Shown piece after piece: positions 33,538 through 37,945 of a stretch of DNA of 37,945 bases. The translations under genes and the position numbers were made by a program. The notes under the pieces were generated by a model. The model did not search any database, had not been told where the DNA came from, and saw only the letters and a list, made by a program, of their open reading frames with translations. The first letter of the stretch is position 1; the number at the start of each line of letters is the position of its first letter. Source of the DNA: Paraburkholderia tropica (GTDB lineage: Bacteria; Pseudomonadota; Gammaproteobacteria; Burkholderiales; Burkholderiaceae); NCBI RefSeq assembly GCF_914484835.1, contig NZ_CAJZAR010000037.1, positions 359,900 through 397,844 of the forward strand, in the 5' to 3' direction.

Positions 33538-34148
33538 ATCGGAATCCTTATCGATTTTGGCCAGCGATGCGCCGTGGACGACTGACGCGGCGCGTGCCCG
33601 CTTTTTGGCGCAGCCGTCAGGCAAGCGATCAATTCCGCGTTGAAGGCCGGCAAATCGTCAGGCTTGCGGCTCGTGACGAAATTGCCGTCGCGCACCACGC
33701 GCTGATCGACCCATGTGCCGCCCGCGTTGCGAATATCGTCTTGCAGCGAAGGCCAACTCGTCATGGTGCGCCCTTTCACGATGCCCGCCGACACCGGCAA
33801 CCAGCCGCCATGGCAGATCGCGGCGATGGGTTTGTGCGCGGCATTCGCCGACTTCACGAACGCCTGCGCCTCGGGGATCAGACGAATCGCGTCGCCGTTG
33901 ATCACGCCCCCGGGCAGCACCACCGCGTCGTAATCGTCGGGCTTCGCCTGCGCGAACGTGCGATCGACCTTCACGCGCGCGCCCTTGTCGACATGCCGAA
34001 ATCCCTGAATTTCGCCGGGTTCGCTCGATATCACGTCGACGTGCGCGCCGGCTTCGATCAGTGCCTGTTGCGGCCCGGTGAGTTCGACTTCCTCGAAACC
34101 GTCCACGGCGAGAATCGCTACCTTGCAATGTTCCAGTTCACACGTCAT
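33534..34148 (-). CDS. DJ-1/PfpI family protein (YhbO/type 1 glutamine amidotransferase-like)
   Basis: A 204-aa DJ-1/PfpI superfamily protein. The nucleophile elbow AAICHGGW holds Cys112 with His113 next to it; the supporting acid is likely Glu20 in VDGFEEVELTGP. LPGGVINGDAIRL and TSRKPDDLPAFNAEL match the YhbO/PfpI subgroup of stress-induced glyoxalase- or deglycase-like proteins. About 20 C-terminal residues are basic and look like an extension. The ATG at 34148 has GGAG 6 nt before it; a GTG one codon upstream is the alternative start. It overlaps DUF1488 by 4 nt. Confidence 0.88.
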   Translation of the reverse strand: MTCELEHCKVAILAVDGFEEVELTGPQQALIEAGAHVDVISSEPGEIQGFRHVDKGARVKVDRTFAQAKPDDYDAVVLPGGVINGDAIRLIPEAQAFVKSANAAHKPIAAICHGGWLPVSAGIVKGRTMTSWPSLQDDIRNAGGTWVDQRVVRDGNFVTSRKPDDLPAFNAELIACLTAAPKSGHAPRQSSTAHRWPKSIRIPI

Positions 34149-34256
34149 CACGCACTCCTTCGACTGTCTCGTTGAGGCATCGGCTCACATCATCGAATAG
34201 TTGAGCAAGCCGGATGCCCGAGGTTAAAGGGCGCCACGCAGGACACGTCACGCGAA

Positions 34257-34616
34257 TCATTGCGTCGTGTTCGGCGACGTGGTTTGCGGCATCGATTGCG
34301 AGTTGCCGCCGTTGTTGTTCCAGCCCGGCGCGGTCGAAGGCGACTTGTTCGGCGTCGAGCCCGTGCCGGTGCCCATGCCGCCGCCTACGCCCGTGCTGCC
34401 CGGCGCGCCGTAACCGCTGGTATCGCCGTTCGTGCCGGTACTGCCGTTTCCATTCGCGCCTATGCCGTTATTCGGCGCCATGCCTGCCGCGCCCTGCGCG
34501 GTGCCGCCGCCCGCGCCCACGCCGCCGGATCCTCCCATCCCGCCTGCTGCGTATGCCGCGCCGGAAAGCGCCATTGCGAGAACCCATGTCACTGCCTTGA
34601 TCGTCGGTCTGCTCAT
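34257..34616 (-). CDS. Secreted Gly/Asn/Ser/Thr-rich low-complexity protein
   Basis: A 119-aa protein with a signal peptide (MSRPTIKAVTWVLAMALSGAAYA) and a mature part almost wholly of Gly, Asn, Ser, Thr and Pro, without hydrophobic or charged segments. The GGMGGSGGVGAGGGT start and the STPNKSPST/SPNTTQ end are typical of surface or periplasmic Gly-rich proteins of Burkholderiales. No domain or function is known. AGGGAGAAC precedes the ATG. Confidence 0.75.
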   Translation of the reverse strand: MSRPTIKAVTWVLAMALSGAAYAAGGMGGSGGVGAGGGTAQGAAGMAPNNGIGANGNGSTGTNGDTSGYGAPGSTGVGGGMGTGTGSTPNKSPSTAPGWNNNGGNSQSMPQTTSPNTTQ

Positions 34617-34795
34617 CGTCGTTCTCCCTGAAAACGATTCGTTTGCCGATATGCGGCGCGTCGCCTGCCGGTGTGTACGTGCATCGCGAGGCGCGCCGCG
34701 CGAACACCTTCGTGAGCGCAAGCGATGTGCCGCACGAAGCCGGATAAACATGGCGGAGCTAATCAACGAGGAAGAAAAGCGCGGGCCGAAATAGA

Positions 34796-34821
34796 AACGG
34801 GCCCGTCTTCGCGGGCCCGTT
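34796..34821 (-). terminator. Terminator after the esterase gene
   Basis: Perfect 10-bp stem AACGGGCCCG / CGGGCCCGTT with a 6-nt loop, then a T-rich run on the minus strand. It ends the esterase transcript (stop at 34859). Nothing else is seen in 34617-34858. Confidence 0.75.
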
Positions 34822-34858
34822 CAAACAGATAAGTCAGGGATGCGTTAAATACCGCGTT

Positions 34859-35728
34859 TCAAGCCAGATGCGCAGGCCGATGCCAGCCGTTTTGCTGAAA
34901 CGTGGTGGAGAAGAACAACACCTGGTAACGAATCGAATTCGACCAGTATGACCACGTATGGCCGCCGGGCCGCTCCGCATAATCGTGAGGCACGCCCAAT
35001 GCAATGAGCTTTTCGTGCAGCGTGCGATTCGATTGCACGAAGAAGTCGCTCACGCCGCAATCGATCGTGAGCGCGATATGCGCGTGCTCGAAATTGCTTG
35101 CGTCCTCGACGATGGCGTTGCGGGTCCAGAAGTCCGCATGACGCGCGGGATTGCCGAACACGCGGTCGATGCCCGGTTCGTCCTCGCAATTGCGCGGATC
35201 GACCGCGCCGCTGATGCTGCCCGCGGCGCCAAACGTTTCCTGCCGGTCGAGCGCGATACGCAGCGCCCCGAATCCGCCCATGCTCAAGCCGGTGATTGCG
35301 CGCGCCTGCCGCGTGGCGATCGTGCGGAAGTGCGTGTCGATCCACGAAACGACTTCGGTGCCGATATAGGTTTCGTATTGGCTCGCCTGATCGAACGGAC
35401 TGTCGATATACCAGCTTTCGTGACCGCCATCGGGCATCACGAGAATCACGTGATAACGGTCCGCGAGTTTGCCGATCTGCGTATTCGAGGTCCAGTCCGC
35501 GTAATTACCGCCGGAACCGTGCAGCACATACACCACCGGATAGCGCGTGGTGCCGCTGCCGCGCCCGTAATCGCCGGGCAGGACCACGGTGGCGTCGAAC
35601 GCGCGATGCATGGCGACGCTCGGGATCGAGACGATTTTCGTCTGGAACGCCCAAACGGGTGCGCTAAAAAACACAATCAGAAACAGCCAGAACACACGCA
35701 GGGGCCGGAACGCGCGGGCTTTATTCAT
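34859..35728 (-). CDS. Secreted esterase, PF00756-type (esterase D / antigen-85-like fold)
   Basis: A 289-aa alpha/beta hydrolase with a signal peptide (residues 1-27, ...VFFSAPVWA). The fold is shown by YPVVYVLHGSGGNYADWTSN, VILVMPDGGHESWYID, the nucleophile elbow GLSMGGFGALRIALD and a C-terminal PGGHTWSYW with the His. That is the antigen-85/esterase D family; feruloyl esterase, acetyl-xylan esterase or S-formylglutathione hydrolase-like activity is possible, but the signal peptide speaks against the cytoplasmic formylglutathione enzyme. Substrate unknown. Confidence 0.88.
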   Translation of the reverse strand: MNKARAFRPLRVFWLFLIVFFSAPVWAFQTKIVSIPSVAMHRAFDATVVLPGDYGRGSGTTRYPVVYVLHGSGGNYADWTSNTQIGKLADRYHVILVMPDGGHESWYIDSPFDQASQYETYIGTEVVSWIDTHFRTIATRQARAITGLSMGGFGALRIALDRQETFGAAGSISGAVDPRNCEDEPGIDRVFGNPARHADFWTRNAIVEDASNFEHAHIALTIDCGVSDFFVQSNRTLHEKLIALGVPHDYAERPGGHTWSYWSNSIRYQVLFFSTTFQQNGWHRPAHLA

Positions 35729-35891
35729 GAGTGGTCGCTCTTGTCAGATAGCCACGAGGGGCACGACATCAGCGACGACTCTAGCAACTGGCACTTACAA
35801 CCAAATTTCGGCGAACCCTACGGCGACATTCACGGCCCCATTCGTCCACTAATTGGGCACGGCGAACCTGATCGCCCATTCAGTCGCTTAT

Positions 35892-36218
35892 TCAATCGCC
35901 ATTGCGCCGCCTGCGCCGTAGCCGCCCTTGCGGCTCGCCCTCGTGCAGCAGCCCCTTCTGGCGCGGCGTGAGCGGATCGTTCAGGCAAGGCTCGGCGTCG
36001 AGTTCCTGCTCGAAGCGCTCCCAGATGCCCGCAGGCGTATTGGCGGTGCCGACGCGCGTACCGATCATCATGCGGACCTGATTCGCGCGGCTAATGGTCG
36101 AGCGCAATCGATGAATCTCCCAAAGCAGCCGCAAGACCACGGGCAGCGGATGCTGGTCGTAAATATCGGCCAGCTCCGCTGCCGTGAGCGGAGGGAAATG
36201 ACGATGATTTCGTCCCAT
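35892..36218 (-). CDS. Orphan small protein with a LexA-controlled promoter
   Basis: A 108-aa protein that I cannot assign to a family. Charged and helical in look: AAELADIYDQHPLPVVLRLLWEIHRLRSTISRANQV, then a middle TPAGIWERFEQELDAEPCLNDPLTPRQKGLLHEGEP and a basic tail RLRRRRRNGD, which could bind nucleic acid. No signal peptide or membrane helix. A perfect LexA box lies 29-44 nt upstream, so DNA-damage induction is expected. The nearest RBS-like AGGA is about 14 nt before the ATG, longer than usual, and no other in-frame start is seen. Transcription from sotB upstream is blocked by a terminator. Confidence 0.7.
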   Translation of the reverse strand: MGRNHRHFPPLTAAELADIYDQHPLPVVLRLLWEIHRLRSTISRANQVRMMIGTRVGTANTPAGIWERFEQELDAEPCLNDPLTPRQKGLLHEGEPQGRLRRRRRNGD

Positions 36219-36246
36219 GATTGCGTGTGAAGTCCTGCGCCGAGTA

Positions 36247-36262
36247 CTGTATATATATACAG
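36247..36262. promoter_or_regulatory. LexA (SOS) box
   Basis: CTGTATATATATACAG is a perfect 16-bp palindrome, identical to the consensus CTGT-(AT)4-ACAG LexA site of gamma- and betaproteobacteria. It lies 29 nt before the start of the 108-aa gene on the minus strand and overlaps the likely -10 (TATATA), while the sotB terminator lies beyond it. Repression by LexA is inferred. Confidence 0.88.
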
Positions 36263-36314
36263 GTTAGCACACGCATGAATCGTTCTGGAAGGTCCTGGCG
36301 GAGCGATTGAAGCG

Positions 36315-36342
36315 GGTGAAAAAGGGTGCATGGCACCCTTTT
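36315..36342 (-). terminator. Terminator after sotB
   Basis: Perfect 10-bp stem AAAAGGGTGC (36320-36329) / GCACCCTTTT (36333-36342) with a 3-nt loop; on the minus strand the hairpin ends in TTTTT. It lies 8 nt after the sotB stop codon and separates it from the LexA-controlled gene. Confidence 0.85.
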
Positions 36343-36349
36343 AATGAGG

Positions 36350-37561
36350 CTAATGCGGCGCGTGCGCGTCCATGTCGATAGGCGGATGATGGCTGCCATA
36401 CAGGCGCAACGCCAGCGCACAGATCGCCGCGCCGAGTCCGCCCGCCACGCCGCCGAAAGTGCCGAGCCACGCAATGCCGAAGTCGTTGGCAATATGATTG
36501 CCGAGCAGCGCGCCCGCGCCGATGCCCACGTTATACAAACCCGAATAGATCGAGACCGCGAGATCGGCGGCATCGGGCGCGAGCCGCAGCACCCACGCCT
36601 GCATGGCCAGGCCGAAACACACGACCGCGCCGCCCCAGATCGCCGTATGCACGGACAGCGTCACGATATTGAGCGCACACGGAAACAGCACGAGCAGACA
36701 CACGCAAATCGCAAAGACGGCCGAGCGCAGGAACTGTTCGGGACGTTGCGGAAACAGGCGATTGAAACCAATGGCGGCGGGAATGCCGGCCGCGCCGAAC
36801 AGAATCAGCAAATACGTAATGCGGCCGTTGCTTTCCTGGCCAACGTGGTGAATAAACGGCTCGATATACGTATACGACGTGAAGTGCGCGCATACGACGA
36901 GCACGGTAATCAGATAAAGCGATACCAGCATCGGCTTTTTAAACAGCACGGGCAGGCTTTTGAACGACCCGGTCTGATGGCTCTCGAGCTTCGGCAACGC
37001 GAAACGCAGCATCAGCAGCGTGACGCCGGCGGCCGCCGCGATCGCCAGAAACGTTTCGCGCCAGCCCAGCGTTTCGCCGATCACACGGCCAAGCGGAATG
37101 CCCGCCACCATGGCGATCGACGTGCCCATGCCGAGCATGCCAAGCGCGCGGCTTTTCTGGCCGGGCGGCGCGAGCCGCACGACCAGCGACACCGATATCG
37201 ACCAGAAAATCGCATGCGCACACGCAATACCGATCCGGCCGACAACCAGCACAGGGAAACTCCATGCCACGCCGGTCAAAATGTGGCTGGCGATAAACAA
37301 ACCGAATACGCCGGTCAATAACTTGCGGCGCTCGATATTGCGCGTCAGCAGCATCAGCGGCAGCGACGCCACCGCGACAGTCCACGCGTAGATCGTCAGC
37401 ATGAGGCCGACGTCGGTCGCCTTCATTTGCAGGCTGTCGCCAATCGCGCTGAGCAGCGCCACCGGGAAGAATTCGGTCGTGTTGAAAATAAATGCGGACA
37501 GCGCCAATACCAGCACGCCCCACCAGGCGTAACCGGATGTGCTCCGTTCAGGCGTCGACAT
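36350..37561 (-). CDS. sotB: Sugar efflux MFS transporter SotB
   Basis: A 403-aa 12-helix major facilitator closely resembling E. coli SotB (YdeA), which exports arabinose, IPTG and other sugars. The sequence ALSAFIFNTTEFFPVALLSAIGDSLQMKATDVGLMLTIYAWTVAVASLPLMLLTRNIERRKLL and SFPVLVVGRIGIACAHAIFWSISVSLVVRLAP are hallmarks. The C-terminal GLYNVGIGAGALLGNHI is also typical. I set the start at the ATG at 37561 (MSTPERS); a TTG two codons upstream could also serve. No sugar catabolic genes are adjacent. A terminator follows. Confidence 0.92.
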   Translation of the reverse strand: MSTPERSTSGYAWWGVLVLALSAFIFNTTEFFPVALLSAIGDSLQMKATDVGLMLTIYAWTVAVASLPLMLLTRNIERRKLLTGVFGLFIASHILTGVAWSFPVLVVGRIGIACAHAIFWSISVSLVVRLAPPGQKSRALGMLGMGTSIAMVAGIPLGRVIGETLGWRETFLAIAAAAGVTLLMLRFALPKLESHQTGSFKSLPVLFKKPMLVSLYLITVLVVCAHFTSYTYIEPFIHHVGQESNGRITYLLILFGAAGIPAAIGFNRLFPQRPEQFLRSAVFAICVCLLVLFPCALNIVTLSVHTAIWGGAVVCFGLAMQAWVLRLAPDAADLAVSIYSGLYNVGIGAGALLGNHIANDFGIAWLGTFGGVAGGLGAAICALALRLYGSHHPPIDMDAHAPH

Positions 37562-37830
37562 ATTCAATCAGGGGCAAAAAGCAAAACAGCGGCAATTATC
37601 ACGTAAAGCACGTGCAAGCCTGTTGCAACGCGCAAAAAGGGTTCATGCGGGCAAATTTACCGGACCATAACGCCCCAATAACGTCTGCCGTTTATTTCAG
37701 TTTGCGTAAGGGGCTCTCGCGGAATCACGGGTGTTTGCGATCATTTTGTTACACCTCTTACCCCCAAACCTTGCCGTCGTTACAGGAGCCTTTCAGATTG
37801 GAAGTTATACTCAGCGCCGGATTAAAACCA

Positions 37831-37945
37831 ATGAGTTCACTCATGAAGAAATTCTTCCCGATGATGGCGATCGCAGCGCTGGCTGCCACGGCTTCGATTC
37901 CGGCAATGGCCGGCGACATGAACAATGCGCTGGGCGGCGCGCTCG
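37831..37945 (+). CDS. Secreted Gly-rich protein, 5' part only
   Basis: The window ends inside this frame after 38 codons. MSSLMKKFFPMMAIAALAATASIPAMA is a signal peptide with an Ala-x-Ala cleavage site, and the mature start GDMNNALGGAL suggests a glycine-zipper or Gly-rich outer-envelope protein. The ATG at 37831 and one at 37843 (MKKFF) are both possible starts; neither has a strong RBS. The 269-nt gap upstream, divergent from sotB, shows only AT-rich promoter-like stretches. Confidence 0.65.
   Translation, partial: MSSLMKKFFPMMAIAALAATASIPAMAGDMNNALGGAL

Noticed and set aside
36326..37321. 331-aa plus-strand frame over sotB
   Set aside because: Arg/His/Gln-rich antisense shadow of a well-recognised transporter gene, with a terminator at its start.
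1..37945. CRISPR arrays, tRNA/rRNA genes, insertion sequences, prophage or integrase genes
   Set aside because: I looked for regular spaced repeats, tRNA-like cloverleaf segments and transposase or integrase motifs and saw none. The 12-bp array at 4417-4472 has no spacers.

Overview
The window is high-GC DNA with densely packed genes, good Shine-Dalgarno sites and several Burkholderiales hallmarks: a DUF4148 secreted protein, the aerobic benzoyl-CoA 'box' pathway with its BoxR regulator, a SotB-type exporter and clusters of small stress-type proteins. It most likely comes from a Paraburkholderia/Caballeronia chromosome or chromid. I see no rRNA, tRNA, insertion sequence, prophage, CRISPR array or replication origin.

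Left part (1-8.3 kb): a TetR regulator; a DUF4148 protein; a selenium-binding protein 56 / methanethiol oxidase gene interrupted by one in-frame TGA, followed by a polytopic membrane protein; a short-chain dehydrogenase; a 12-bp tandem repeat; a nitroreductase; a ketopantoate reductase-like enzyme; a Tat-exported yellow/royal-jelly beta-propeller; and a hotdog thioesterase. Next (8.5-17 kb) is the benzoate module: boxC-boxB-boxA on the minus strand, boxR, and the divergent bclA plus an alpha/beta hydrolase. BclA would make benzoyl-CoA, BoxAB epoxidise it and BoxC open the ring. BoxR (HTH plus shikimate-kinase-like domain) is the expected benzoyl-CoA-responsive repressor. The bclA and boxC promoters share a 19-bp element in which a palindrome runs straight into the -35 hexamer.

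Centre (17.2-24.9 kb): an alpha-hydroxyketone (CAI-1/LAI-1 type) quorum-sensing locus. It has a CqsS-like six-helix membrane kinase, a response regulator overlapping it by 4 nt, and a convergent CqsA/LqsA/JqsA-type PLP synthase. Upstream of the synthase lie a membrane GGDEF protein, a DUF2795 protein, a stand-alone receiver and two small hydrophilic proteins.

Right part (25-37.9 kb): a Tat-exported phosphocholine-type phospholipase C; a TetR regulator whose putative operator recurs twice in the promoter region of a divergent MFS exporter / SDR pair; an Rrf2 regulator convergent with an NDH-2-like flavoprotein; a cluster of small stress or envelope proteins (DUF1328, a glycine-zipper protein, DUF1488 coupled to a DJ-1/PfpI protein, and a Gly-rich secreted protein); a secreted esterase; a 108-aa orphan protein with a perfect LexA box in its promoter; sotB; and the start of a secreted Gly-rich protein cut by the window end. 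Several strong intrinsic terminators delimit these units.

The most notable observations are the quorum-sensing locus, the LexA-controlled orphan, the in-frame UGA in the selenium-binding protein gene, and the shared BoxR and TetR operator patterns.
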